The position numbers and the translations under genes are program-made. Of a stretch of DNA of 64,000 bases, positions 23,273-35,062 are shown piece after piece (within the stretch, counting starts at the first letter, position 1; each line of letters begins with the position of its first letter). Below the pieces are notes generated by a model, which searched no databases, had not been told where the DNA came from, and saw only the letters and a list, made by a program, of their open reading frames with translations. This DNA comes from Isoetes taiwanensis. Lineage: Eukaryota; Streptophyta; Lycopodiopsida; Isoetales; Isoetaceae. The stretch lies in NCBI GenBank assembly GCA_021234155.1, contig JAJEKV010000143.1, positions 60,001 through 124,000 of the forward strand, written 5' to 3'.

Positions 23273-23809
23273 ATGTTGCCGACCATGGTTAATCGCTGTG
23301 TATTGGCAGGTATTGGGATGGTCTCAACTCCTTTTGCACTCCAACAGGGTGGCTGGCTTGGCCTCAGCATTCTCTTATTTTTTGCAATAACATTTTGCTA
23401 CACAGCGTACCAACTTGGCTGCTGCATTAGCATTAGTGAATCTGTGAATAGCTACCAAGAAATTGGTGGGTATGACTTTGGTTGGAAGGGTCGAGTTATA
23501 GTTACATGCTTCTTGTACGTGGAAATTTGTGCAGTCCTTGTTGGTTACACGATATCTGTGGGAGATAATTTAGCCAAGCTATTTCCTGCAGCTGCTCTCA
23601 ATAGATCATGGATAAATCTTGGGCCTTCCCAACTGCTGTCTATTATAGCAATTCTTTTTATCTTACCAACAGTTCTTATCTGCGATCTGCAATTGTTTTC
23701 ATATTTATCTATTGGTGGAGTGGTAACATATATGTTCATAGTCTTTGCGGTAATATGGGCTGGTTTGTTCGAAGGGTTTGTTTGTTTGGTTTGGTTTGTT
23801 GGAGAATGA
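23273..23809 (+). pseudogene. AVT1-like vacuolar amino-acid transporter, N-terminal half
   Basis: AAAP/AVT1 carriers move neutral amino acids across the tonoplast with proton exchange. 'VLAGIGMVSTPFALQQGGWL' is the family's first helix signature; four or five hydrophobic segments follow, with 'NSYQEIGGYDFGWKGRVIV', 'VGDNLAKLFPAAAL' and 'ILFILPTVLICDLQLFSYLS' as landmarks. It stops after ~'VIWAGLFEG' near residue 165 of about 400-450, where Gly/Val/Trp-rich low-complexity residues lead to TGA. No further helices occur downstream. The frame is clean over 165 residues, so truncation is recent or a splice donor (aagg|gtttgt) ends the exon. Upstream in frame is a stop. Confidence 0.8.
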
Positions 23810-24180
23810 GAAGGAACATCGCCATCCCCTGCTTGTTCAAATCAGGTTTAACTTTGATTTTTTATTTCAAAATTCGTGTTTGATTTCCAAATCTTGATTC
23901 CAAAAGGTTTAAGCATCTGCATCTGATTTCTTGAGATTATGTTTCCAAATCATGTTCACACTCTATAAATGAAAGTGACAATGCTCAGTTGTGCATTGTA
24001 TTTCTAGAATAGCTGTTAGAGTGGAATGAATGGTGCGTTGCATTTGATCCCCTGTAAACATGATTCTTGTATTGCAATAGTCAGATTACAGATAATGAAT
24101 ATAATGATTACAGAAAATGTATTCATAGTTGTTTGCAATGTAAAAAATTTGTTTGTCTTGATGTTATTGTGTTTTTTAAT

Positions 24181-24372
24181 AATTAATATTTAGGCCCATA
24201 AAGTTTACCAGTTAGGGCCCGAAGGGCCCAAATTTTTTTTTAATATAACAATCAACACACAACACCATTAACATTATTAACATAAACCATTGCATTTAAC
24301 ACATTTAAATTAAAATCCCCCTTAAACCCCCTTTGGTTTGGGTGCATATTCACACGGGGGGTTACACGGGGG
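24181..24372 (+). mobile_element. Fold-back element A, left arm only
   Basis: Starts aattaatatttaggcccata, includes gggcccgaagggcccaaatt and aacaccattaacattattaa, and ends ggtgcatattcacacggggg gttac. Matches the left arm at 62338-62540. It breaks into acggggggttctgagggggt. The preceding tttgtcttgatgttattgtg is also shared with 62308-62330, so the element may begin ~30 bp earlier. Confidence 0.8.
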
Positions 24373-26586
24373 GTTCTGAGGGGGTCTGGGGGTTCAAAAG
24401 AGGGGGAAATAGTTTGGCGAATCCTAAAAAAATAATATAGTACTTGTTTTAACTATGGCTATTTTTTATTTTTTTAGATGAAATCCCCTTTCATAAAATT
24501 CGCCGCAAAAATTGTCTAAACCCCCTAAAAAATCGCCATTTGGCTATTAATATCCACTAATTTTTTCCATGGATACAACCACACCCATACTTCCCTCTGG
24601 CTTGCACCTATACTTTTATCTTTCTTGGTGTACTCTAATACTAGCATGATCAAATTAGAACATATGATTCTAGTGCTACAGATGAAGACCTATTAATGGG
24701 GCTTGAGTTTGCAATATGCCAACCTGCTGCAAATACATGCATTTTTCAGATTGTAGATATGTTATTTCTTGTTTGAAATAGGTTACACATTCAACAAAGC
24801 ATTAGTTAAACAATTGGAGGCATTCCTAATGTCGCATGGACAAGCTGTCTATTTGGCCAACCTACTTGCATTTTCTTATCGCAGGCCAGGTAATTTCATA
24901 AGCCTCACTTCCTCCGCCTACATTAAGATGCAGAAATGAACATTATTCCCTTACCATTTGCAGACCATCATATGACCTCCAATGCTAAGACTTACTATCA
25001 GAAGGAAATGGAAATAAGAAAAATAGAGCAAAGTGTAGATATGTGGCAAGGAAATACCTGGAGAGATGAAGAAAAAAGAGCTACGGAGTAAAGGTAGCAA
25101 GTGTTGATGGCTCGAGCTTTTTTGTGCAGTACTCTGATCAAATCCAACGAATCTGAATTGGGCTGTTGAAACAAAAAGGATCACTAAATCTCTTTCTCAT
25201 ACCGTTGTATATAACTTCCTTTATATATTATCTATGAAAAAACATTGCTCCAGATTTTAACATTTCTCTTTCACAAACAAGATACTATACTATATTATCT
25301 ACCCTGATGGTGCTATAACCGATCATTCCATTTTGTATTGCAAGTCACATCCATCTCTAGGTTGTAATCCAAATGTTTATCGAATATGGCTAGCAGCTTA
25401 TCTAGAGTCTTCCATGAAAATTGTGTTTTGTCACTTAATAATAATACATGTGCTCCTCTCAACTGTCGGGTTTGATGGTAGAATGCTTGAAAGTATTTTC
25501 TTAGATCATTCCTCCATTGATCTCCTTCCTTTAAAACACGTTCCAGTGTTATCCCCCTGATTATAGCTTTGGCAAATACCCTACCAATTCACTCTTCTCC
25601 ATTGCTTCTTAATTTTCCATATCCCCTACTGGAGCTCCAACATTTTTTTTGTCTGGCTTCAGAGTCTCGAAATTTTACCATGTGGCTTCTTGTGAAGGTT
25701 CCGAGGATCTCTTCTTGTTCGCTGTTTATAATATCTACAATATGTTGTGCTATTGCACTTTGCATCATCAATCCAATTGCCCCCTTCTCCCCTAGAAGCC
25801 TGCTAGTGACCATCGCTCTCTCCAAATCGCCAACTGAGTGTTGCTCTTCTGCTCCCACTTTCTAATCCACCCTCTGCTCTCCCCTTTCCATTTTTAAATG
25901 GGTTGGTTCCCCTTTGAGATACTGACACTAAAGGAGCATGAGAATGCTTTGAACTTTGAAACTATAGGACCCTTAGTATGCGTACTCTTGCCCTCCCTAG
26001 AGCCTCATGCTTTATGCTGTGCCCTTCTATTTAAGTAGATCACATAGCAGGGTCATGGTTAGAGAAGTCACACGAAATACAGACTAAAGTGCCCATCCGC
26101 ATCCATTCTTGCGCCTATTTGTCATGTAATCTGCCCTAGTACGAATCTTCATTGTTCTCCATCCTCTCTGTATTTTACCTTCATTTTGTCTATCAACCCT
26201 CAATTTAAAGTATAAAACCCTCTTAGTGTTAGTTCTCTATGTCTTGACATTTTTCTCCGTTCTCTCTAGCATCGTTTTTTAGCAGCACCAGGTACTTGAG
26301 GAAGAAGATGAAGAATGGTCAAAGTACCAAGAGATATGCCTGTAGTACATCCCTTGGTGAGCGAGATGTCGTGCAAGTCTTCTGTGGTACCCCACGTGGA
26401 GAAGATGGATAGTCTAGCAACTGAACATTCTAGCAACTTTGAAATCATTATATTTTCATGTAGTACTTACTCACCTAGTGGATCGCCATGTATGGGTTAG
26501 AGCTTGATCAGATAGGTCCGAGACCTCTATATTATAAGTGTAATGTGTAACATTATTGGCACTACGTGTATTACTATTAAGAGTTT
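24373..26586. other. No recognised gene
   Basis: AT-rich. The only longer frame is on the minus strand at 25589-25858 ('LGEKGAIGLMMQSAIAQHIV', 'DIINSEQEEILGTF'), 89 residues, plausibly coding but unmatched; it could be part of a retroelement. Nothing else supportable. Confidence 0.35.
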
Positions 26587-26740
26587 GCCTTCGAAAACCC
26601 TTCGAGGTGGGGTTTTTTAATCTTGTCATGTATTGTTCTATTGCATTAGGTCTCATAAGCCGTTTGGTCAATTCTTATCAAATCAATTCAATTCAACACA
26701 ATTCAAATCAACTCAATTCAATTCCTTTCAATTTAATTCT
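26587..26740 (+). repeat. Repeat F copy 1 (LINE-type 3' tail)
   Basis: ccttcgaaaacccttcgagg tggggttttttaatc, then a tail of aattc-type pentamers (26685-26740). Same order as 32409-32551 and 56080-56220. Pentamer tails are typical ends of some non-LTR elements. Confidence 0.6.
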
Positions 26741-28348
26741 TGTGAAGAGCTTCCCTAAGAGAAGATTTATCTTGTAAGGCTGCTCAATAAAGTCAGATTC
26801 ACAAACCTAACTCAATGTTCTAGTTTGCTTTGTCAAGTGCTCCCTCATCCCTTTCATAATCTGTAAATGTTATCGAGTGATTTTGACTTCTTCCCTGCCA
26901 ATTTAAGCTTTTCCTAATGCCATTTACATTACCACATATCAACTATTGGAATATTGCCATTGTATAGTTCAAAATGAGCTCCAAAGCTCTTACTATAAAA
27001 AAAGAAAATTTCTCTGAATTATTTTAAGGTTTGATAGTGACTGAATACTTCCTAGTAACTTCGGAATTTTATGATTCATTACATAATCCATACTGGCATA
27101 ATACTCAATCTGTCTCATTCTCATATTTCTTATTCAAAAATTGTCTCCACAATAATTACTTTCCATCATGTTCCTCATTAGATCTTGCATTTCCCAATGC
27201 TCTCAACTACTTTGAATCAATCAAATTACTATTGCCAACAAAGTAGATGACAGTTTCTTAAATTATTTTATACCATTGACTAGCCCACGAGTTCTATATG
27301 ACCTCATGGAAGTCTTTTCTTTATAATACAAACATATTCCGTGGCCATCTAAAGGTATATTCTATATGGGTTCATGAATATTCTATTTCACATTGAATGG
27401 AGCATCAATAAATTGAGATTCGATACATTCTAACTAAAAGAGCCAACATTGTTAAAGATTTGAGGATAACTAGCCGACCACCACTATGATAAAATAAGAG
27501 AATACACGTTAAACTTTGAATATTTATATTGATAACGTGCGCAAGTTTGATCCACTTTACCTATGCCTTTTGTACAATCTAATGCACTAAATACGACACA
27601 TTCAAAACCATAAGGATTAGGCTCTCTTGTGTCTCCTTGATATACAAAAATACATATGGTGAATTAAAGTGTATATCCTTAATAACATTGTCTAAAGACT
27701 TCCATCCAACAATGCTAATGATGAACATCGAAAAAAGAACGCAATAGACCTCATCCAACTGATAGACTTCTATTATTGAATTTCCCTTTTTAGATATTAA
27801 CTCAATTCAATTCAATGCAACTTAAATCAATAGAAATTTGACTAACTATTAAATGTAGATATGATGTTGTTTCATTGCATAATAAATTAGGCATAGTAAT
27901 AAAATAAGAAAAACCACATCCAAATGTGTAATTGATTTCTTATACCTTAAGTTATTCATCTTATCTTATCTTATCTTAAAAACTTTCTATTGTATATTTT
28001 CAACAAAACAATGAAGTTTAACAAAACAAGAATCAAGATGAGGACAAGGCAAATGGGGCACCTATACCAAGTTTTGGGACTGTCACCTAGAATGGGCAAT
28101 ATGAAGAGCTAGGACCACATAGTATGTTGACATACCCAACTTTATTTCAATTTCCACGTCTCGTCTCGTCTGTCACTATCATCTGCACCCCACCTCTAGA
28201 TATTACTATTCCTAAGTACTGAATCAAAAGGTTTTTAACATCCAATGAAATTCAAATGTTCTATGATCGTATCATGTGTGAATGTCCAAATAGTATGTAT
28301 TGCCTCAAGAGTTTCGACATTATTAGTATATACTTATACTCTTGAACA
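26741..28348. other. No recognised gene
   Basis: AT-rich, about 30% GC by eye. A ttatc microsatellite at 27957-27977 and another short aattc run near 27800. No coding motif seen. Confidence 0.4.
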
Positions 28349-28770
28349 TATAACGTTCATTAACCATCCTAACGAACTGACCAAAATATCCGGATATTTA
28401 TATGAAATCCATTCCACTCCCTTATGGCAATGTCAGGAAATGCCATACCAAGCAGTCTCCCATGGGTCCATTAGACTCTCTCCCACTAGGACTATACCCA
28501 TCCTCGAGCACCATGAGACTATAGACTACACCCTCCCATGGTGTCTAAGACCTTATTGTCCAACATTATCTAACTCGTACATGGCCTCATAAAGACTCGA
28601 ACTCGAGCCCTGCTTTGATACCAAATGTAACGCTCCTTAACCACCCCGACCTAACCACCTGCCCAGAACATCTGGATATTTATGAAACATCCATTCCACC
28701 CTCTTATGGTGGTATCAGGAAATGCCACACCAAGATCTACTTGAGCGGTTCCATCAGAAGAGCCAATCTT
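28349..28770 (-). mobile_element. TRIM-type miniature LTR element, copy 2
   Basis: Direct repeats 28349-28475 and 28626-28770 share taacg.tc.ttaaccaycc, then tgg(a)tattt..tgaaa, tccattccac and tatcaggaaatgcca.acc. On the minus strand, the right copy is the 5' LTR and is followed by TTTGGTATCAAAGC (28612-28625), a variant Met-tRNA primer site; a purine tract agtgggagagagtc (near 28474-28487) precedes the 3' LTR. The internal 150 bp resembles that of the element at 13281, so both belong to one family although the LTRs differ. Confidence 0.75.
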
Positions 28771-29689
28771 GGACTTCCCATTTTCAACAAGTCTTATGAA
28801 CACTGTTGCGTATTAAAGAGGAGCAAATCATCAAAATGAGAGCAAAATGAATATTTCTCAAAGATTCCCTGCTTTTTCCAAAAAAGAGCTAAAAGGAGGT
28901 AGAAATAAAAAAAGGCCATAAAAATTGTATCCCCCCCCAAAAAAAAAAAAAAAAAAAAACCCCCACCCATTCACCAACCAAAATCACTCATTTTTTTGTG
29001 TAAAGAGAGAAGTGACTATATCAAAGTGACACTTTTTCTAAAATTATAATTTTCCTAAAGTATGTTTTTAGAGAAAACCTCTAATTTAAGAGAATATAAC
29101 TTTTAATTGAAAATTGAAGTGAAGTTTATAACTGAAATTGCAGTATTTTCAAAAATTGAAGATAAAATTCTCATATTTACATGCAAAATTTACAGTCTTT
29201 TCTTAAGACTCAGTTATGTGCAAAAGTATGAGGAGTGGTGAGAGAGGGATCCAACACATGATCATATTTGTTTATGCCATCGTCATCACCTTCATTTCTT
29301 TCGCTGTCACTTGAGGAAGTGCTTGCGTTATCTTCCTCATCACTATCAATAGAGGTTGACGCGTTGCCACCACCACTCCCTTCTTCATCTTCTTCCTCTT
29401 AATTGCCCTGGCATGAATAACTTCTTGTTTGAGCAGTATACAATTTTCAGCAACCATAGTCCCCGTCATCTCTTCCACTACCACCAAGTGATCTGAACCT
29501 CTAGGTGGGGCTCCTACTTTCTGCATCCTCCTCTGATGATCTGTGTAATACACCATTAACATCAGTTAGAATAAGAATAAAAAAGTGGCTAGGCCCTGGA
29601 ATTTTCCTATTCGATTCCAGGCTTTATCATACTTAGCTCCTTTAAGAGTTTTGTGGGCAATTGTCGTGTCTTGTATAAGAATTAGGAGT
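28771..29689. other. Spacer with a minus-strand acidic frame
   Basis: 28933-28966 is a C then A homopolymer run. On the minus strand near 29225-29410 the frame reads 'EEEDEEGSGGGNASTSIDSD' and 'EEDNASTSSSDSERNEGDDD', ending at TGA/TAA; an acidic Ser-rich tail like those ending some plant transposases or nuclear proteins. No domain upstream supports a gene. Confidence 0.35.
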
Positions 29690-30760
29690 TTAGCTTTGAT
29701 CCAGTGCAGGTTTAAAGTTTTCTTTCCAGATAATCCAACAAGTCAATATTCTGCAAATGCTCACTATCCTGGAGCTGCCATTTAGGTATTCATTAAGATT
29801 TGCAGGTGCTCCCAAGTTGAGTTGTGAGGTCCAGGTCCAAATTTCTGCAATTTTTGGACATAGAAAAACATGATTCGAATCTTCTGTCATTCCACATCCA
29901 AGGGGACAGAGGCTGGAGACATTAGTGTCATATTTGGACCTGGAAAGGTTTGTTTGAAGGCTCTGATGTAACAGGAGCCATCTGAAGGTATTGATCTTTG
30001 GGGCTCCATAATTCTGCCAGCCTTTAGCACATATAGTAGCTAAAGTACTTTCCTTACAAGGCCATAGGGTACATGCCCTTGACTGTTTGTTTTCTAGAAG
30101 TGCAGTATATATTTCTTTGACTGTATAAGTCTCCTTATTGTTTAGCCTCCAGTTGTTAGAGACAGCAGCCAATTCCTCATAAGTGTTGACCAGTCCTATA
30201 ATCTTCTTGAAAATCAATTTGTTCAAAGTTGATCCCTTCATTTTCTGTTTTATTTCCTCCCAGGTAACCCATCTGCTATCATCCTCACTTCTTAAGTCCC
30301 CAAAATTATGATAATCTGCCATGTACCATTGCATATACTTTTGTGGATGTTGAAGAGCCAAACATCCAACTGCTTGAGGGGCTAGGCCAGGGTGCCAGAA
30401 TAATTTTATGTCCCTACATCTAGCATCTACCACTGGTGGTCTGTAGCAAAGGGATGCCTGATTCCAAGCTTGCAACATTCTCCTTATAGTGGGGGAAGTG
30501 TTGGAACATGGGACCAGTTGAAAGAAGGCAGAATCAGGGAGGCTATGCTTAAGGGTCTTGCTGCCCACAGGATGGGATTCTTCCACCCAATATTTTATTA
30601 GTTTCAATGCTGGTGAGGGGAGTGTTGCATATATGGCTCTATAAATTATTTTAGCAGCAAGTGCTTGGGCTTGAAGAAATAGATCCTTACAGCCAAGGCC
30701 ACCTAGCTTTCTAGGTTTAATAAGGTCAGTCCAAGCCACTTTGTGCTTACCCTGCCAGAT
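29690..30760 (-). mobile_element. LINE ORF2 C-terminal part
   Basis: One open frame of ~350 residues. It begins 'AWTDLIKPRKLGGLGCKDLF' (the RT C-terminal block seen as W..VC.PK..GGLG in plant LINEs) and near residue 265 has 'KINTFRWLLLHQSL' and 'CPLGCGMTEDSNHVFLCP', the zf-RVT domain with C..C..H..C. RT catalytic motifs (YADD) and endonuclease lie upstream and are missing: 5' truncation at about 30760. The frame is uninterrupted, so this is a younger copy than the other LINE pieces here. No clear poly(A) at the 3' side. Confidence 0.85.
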
Positions 30761-31279
30761 AGACTATAGTTGTTTCTATTTTATTGTAGGAATTCTTATC
30801 TAATCATTGATGGCCTTATAACGGCCCATTATCTAGTCATTTAGAAAATACAATATCTAAGCATTTTATCGCTCAATTAGAGGGTACTACTAGATGTGTG
30901 TAATTTATGTTTTTATTGTTGACACTAATCAGCTTGGCCTTTCCCTTGTGAAGACACATATGCCAATGTCTGGTAACATGTATATTCATTATGTGAGCAT
31001 TACGCTTATAATTGTATACGGACATAACAAATATATATTGTAGATCCAAATTTTACTTGAGAAAAGTATATATTCCAGAAAGATTCGCCAAGGTTGCTAC
31101 AACTCAAATTGAAGCCCGAAACAAAATCACCAACATAACTAATCGGAAAAAGCTAAGATTCGCCTCACATTCTAAATTACACCTATGAAAATTTGGGCTT
31201 AAGGGCTACCCTGGTGGATCCCGAGGGAGACGGGGTAATGACACGTCCATACCTCCTGCGTAGGATTCCTGCCACCATC
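30761..31279. other. No recognised gene
   Basis: AT-rich spacer, nothing recognised. Confidence 0.4.
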
Positions 31280-32551
31280 GGGAATCCCACGTCAGATGGG
31301 CGGCCTCTCGATTGTAGCATGGCCAAAGAGGGGGAATCTCCAGTTCGTGTACGATGGGAGCATCATATATGATCGGGAGACGTCACACCTACAAATATTT
31401 GGAAGTGGAGTTTCTGCCATGTACTGGGACAGTTCCAACTGGCTACGAGCAGCAGCAGGCTGGAAAGCATTATATGCCATGCAGAACAATTGTGTGATTG
31501 GCCTACTAGTCGCACCTATATAGGGTATTAGTGGAGCCTGTCCATTTATATTGGGCCGAGGTCTGGGGTCTGGTGGTGTCCTTTGCCACCTAGAATGACT
31601 TGGAGATGGTTCAGAAAGCTTTCTTAGAAGTCTACAATGCCATAACAAATATTGTTACAGGAGATCGGCTTCCTGCCTCTTCAGAGGAGGGCCCTTGACC
31701 GCCAAAGACATCATCTACTTCCAGAAGGTGGTCGGTATGGACGACACTTGCCTCCCTAACTTGGCTTACCGCATGGCAATGGGGCCTCATTGCTTGAAGG
31801 CCTGCTGGCAGAAAAAGAGAGCTCAGTGATTGGCAAGATGGAATGCGCAGGAGAACAGGTGCATCTAAGTGCAAATGAAGGCCAATCGCCACAGCTTGAG
31901 ATAGTACTTTAACATATGTTTCCTCAGCAAGCTTTGATGCCAGAGCCCTTGAGCAGGTCAAGACAAGACATTAGCAGCACCACAAAACCCCACGGCAGAG
32001 CGGGGCCTTCAATGACACCCATCTGTCCATGAAAAAGCACAGATCCATTGCCTCAATTTGCATAGGTGCACACATCGCCCCCGAATTAAGATGGGGAGAC
32101 AAATTAGAGAGCCATGCTAGGACTGACTTTGTCAACAGTGCCAAGTGGGAGCAGTGGAAGACGAATGCCACATCCTTCAGAGCTATCCAGCTTATGATCA
32201 AATCCGGGCATGCCACACTGAGTTGGTCAGGCCTGAGGAGCTACTACATGAGATGTTGAGCATGACCTCGGTATGGATGGTGGGATCATATCCTCAAGAG
32301 GTCATGGATCAGTGAGATCAGCTATGTCCTCAGGCACTCGTCTGACGTGTGTATATATGTTTCTCATGGTGTATATTTGTACAGACAACTACACTCTTAT
32401 TTTTGTCACGGTTTTTCATCGCAAACCTTTCAGAGCGGGGTTTTTTTTAACCCGGACAGTAATAAGTCTGTTGCGCCATTTTGTTGGATCCCATAAATCA
32501 ATTGGTCTTTGTGGATGATAAAAACCCTTCCATTCTATTCTATTAAAAAGA
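31280..32551 (+). mobile_element. Decayed LINE 3' part with repeat F tail
   Basis: Moderately GC-rich and broken in several frames. 'LRAAAGWKALYAMQNNC' near 31450 and, in another frame near 31655-31690, 'LLQEIGFLPLQRRALDRQRH' resemble the region after the RT palm in moss/lycophyte LINEs (RA.YAL...C; LLAEAG..PLEA.AL). 32409-32551 is repeat F copy 2: cggtttttcatcgcaaacct, a T-rich spacer and a ttctattctatt tail, fitting the LINE 3' end. Assignment of the coding part is tentative. Confidence 0.5.
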
Positions 32552-33440
32552 AGGAATGTAAACAAGAAACCTATTAATACATAGATATGGGTCCCTGTGA
32601 TAATATTATGTTTGAGGACAAGAGGTAAAACCAAACCAAAGCAGAAAGGTATTTTTATGAAGTGAACATAGTTCTTCTCTAGGCCAGCATGCTTATTGGG
32701 TAGGAACACATATCAAAGGCCTTAACATTCTAGGCAGTGAGAACTAATCAGTATATAAGACGATCCTTGGGGCGCATGTCGTCGCTCCTTTCACACTACC
32801 ATGAGAAGTGCATGAATTGGGGCACCAGGGAATATTATTCCTTCAAATGCTACATCGTTCTTTAATAGATTGAGGGAGTAAGATTATCTTGGCTATAGGC
32901 TTTTGCTTTTATTGTGCTCTAGAATAAATCTATTTCTGGTGTTGACAGTAGATATTGATTTTTCTTTTTGGCCATGGAATTGGTTAGACATTCAAATACG
33001 GTTCATAGCTCCAAATTATCAAGTAGAGTTGGTCCTGTCTTCTGCCTCAAAGGAAGCCAAATTGATTGAAGAGGAGGTAGGTTGCAGCCATTGTTTTCTA
33101 TTCATGCATATGCAGCTCTAAAACTATCACCTCAAGCTTTGGTTAGCACTTGAACTCATTATCTGTTACCTTGTTTGGAGTGCTCACTTGATATTATTGT
33201 CCTAAAAATGTTACTGAAATCTAATAATTCAGAATTTGCCTTCATTATGCCATAGTAATAACTGTAGTTGGATGGTTGTGGCAAAAAGGGACATTTTCGC
33301 CCCAGTTCAACAACCTTGTTTACATGATTGTGCTTTTAATTTATAGTCTTTCCTTCAGATTCAAGTCCTTTTGGTCATGTAGTATGGGAGCCTAGAGGGT
33401 TGTTTTGGTAACTCTACTCTCCAATGGGACCATGGCATAT
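32552..33440. other. No recognised gene
   Basis: A possible single exon 'VELVLSSASKEAKLIEEE' (about 33023-33076) ends GAG|GTAGGT; no partner exon was found. Confidence 0.35.
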
Positions 33441-33699
33441 GGGTGCATATTCACACGGGGGGTGACTCCGGGCAACGAGAGCTGTTGGATAGGCATATTC
33501 ACCCCTTATTCCTTAATCTATACCGTACGTAAAGTTCCTCGTTTGTGGGGTATGCAAGTACAAAATTTGCTATACTGTATAACAAGATTCGCAAAATACT
33601 GTAAGATTTCAAGTGGAATACTATATGGTGTTGATTTCGTACGTGCAAAATACAATTATGAGGGCTCTCGCTGCCCTACGTCACCCCCGTGTGAATATG
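33441..33699 (+). mobile_element. Fold-back element A, core copy
   Basis: gggtgcatattcacacgggg starts it and cacccccgtgtgaatatg ends it, so the ~45-bp inner inverted repeats face each other; inside are cgggcaacgagagctgt and gggctctcgctgccct. Only the 260-bp core is present, without the outer arms seen at 62338. The last five bases are replaced by repeat B, which starts here. Confidence 0.8.
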
Positions 33700-34034
33700 T
33701 AGCATTATAACAGGGGGTTAACTTTTGATATTTTATACGCTTTCCTATATGGTTTTTCTATGATTTTGTTGCTGTATTCGGGTGTGCATACTAAATAGTA
33801 TTTCTAGAGTGCATCAATTTTTAACCGTTGATTTGCGAGGCTGTGGTTTCTCTTTTGATTTCCACACTTAAAAAAAATCTAAAGCTACACAAACTTTAGG
33901 GCTACAAAAACTTTAGGGCTTTAGGGTTTGTTTAGGGCGTGCTCTTGAGTGATAGGAAGGATGATAAAGTTGAGGATTTTATGGGGGACTTGGATCAAGC
34001 TGGAGCTTGGATTATAGGCCGTAGGAAAAGTTTT

Positions 34035-34226
34035 GCACCCAAACCAAAGGGGGTTTAAGGGGGATTTTAATTTAAATGTGTTGGACCCAATGGTTGTGTT
34101 AATTAATGTCAATGGTAGTTATATGTTGGTTGTTAATGTCAATGGTTGTTATGTGTTGGGGGATTTAATTTTTATATGTTGGATGTTAATGGTTTGTGTT
34201 GCCAAAAAAATTTTTTGGCCCCGAAG
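34035..34226 (+). mobile_element. Fold-back element A, right arm only
   Basis: gcacccaaaccaaagggggt, ttaagggggattttaattta, then three diverged units of ttaatgtcaatggt-type text, ending ggccccgaagc. Inverted complement of the left arm at 24181-24372. Nested inside the repeat B element. Confidence 0.75.
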
Positions 34227-34896
34227 CTCACCTGTAGCTTTTGAATTTGATCACAATAAAACAAATAGAACATAAGTAAAAGTTACCATAAAGATAGAGC
34301 AGATTGATCCCATTATTCTGAAAGTCATAAAGTTTGCAACACAAAGAAAACCCCCTGTTATTTATGCTACATATTGTTACTTCCGCTACAACTATTTCTC
34401 TTTCACAATGACACCATTGTTTATCAATCCATATGATTTTGGATGCTCCATCTCTAGCTTAAAGGTAATGCATGATTCACCTTATGGTTCGATTAAAGTT
34501 CCAAACCTACAATATAAATGCATTCTTGTGGCCACTGTTTGACCGATTTATGGACATGGAAAAGGGGCGAATAATAATCCGCTTTGTTGTGTGCATAAGA
34601 ATCCATTTGTTGATTGAAGCTAAAGGTCGGGTCGCTATGAACAATCCGCAGCCGAGGAATATCCAAGAGTTGGAAGGAAACATAGGGCCTAAACTTGAAT
34701 CAAAAAGAAATATTAGGAAGGAAACAAAAGGGGATTTTGCAGCACTACATTGTAGAATCAGGAAACCAATACCTTGTAAAAGAAAACATTATGCTAACTG
34801 AAGAAACATTAAAAAACAAATACCTTTGTAAGTGTGAGCAAAAAATCCATCTCGTGGTAGTAAAATCCACTCCGGCAATAAGAATCAAAGAGGGCA

Positions 34897-35062
34897 AGTA
34901 CACATGCATATGCACACATGCACACACATGCACACATGCGCATGCACTTGCACTTGCACTTGCACATGCACAATACACATGCACATGCACATGAACATGC
35001 ACATGCACACACATGCACATGCATGTGCACATGCACATGCATACACATGCGCAGTGTTCATG
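34897..35062. repeat. (CACATG)n-type microsatellite
   Basis: About 165 bp of gcacatg/cacaca hexamer-like units, with three acttgc variants. Nearly all positions alternate pyrimidine and purine. Cys/His-rich frames on both strands are products of the repeat and not genes. Confidence 0.95.

Larger units (their letters stand above)
21716..24150 (+). mobile_element. Putative gene-fragment-carrying element (repeat B start)
   Basis: Inference. The left boundary is repeat B copy 2 (21716-21843: aaatatgtagcattataaca, then gggggttt...catctagagtgcacc). Behind it lie, all on the plus strand, two exons of a membrane protein, an exon of plastid-type E2 and part of an AVT1-like transporter. The right side holds catagttgtttgcaatg (24126-24142), also found at 58035-58051 behind another gene remnant that follows a repeat B copy. 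The true right terminus is not proven, because element A starts at 24181. Gene capture by a Pack-MULE or Helitron would explain this. Confidence 0.4.

Noticed and set aside
29272-29562. 96-residue minus-strand frame
   Set aside because: Another frame of the same bases gives an acidic Ser-rich tail with codon-like text, so this basic frame is likely a shadow; neither is proven.
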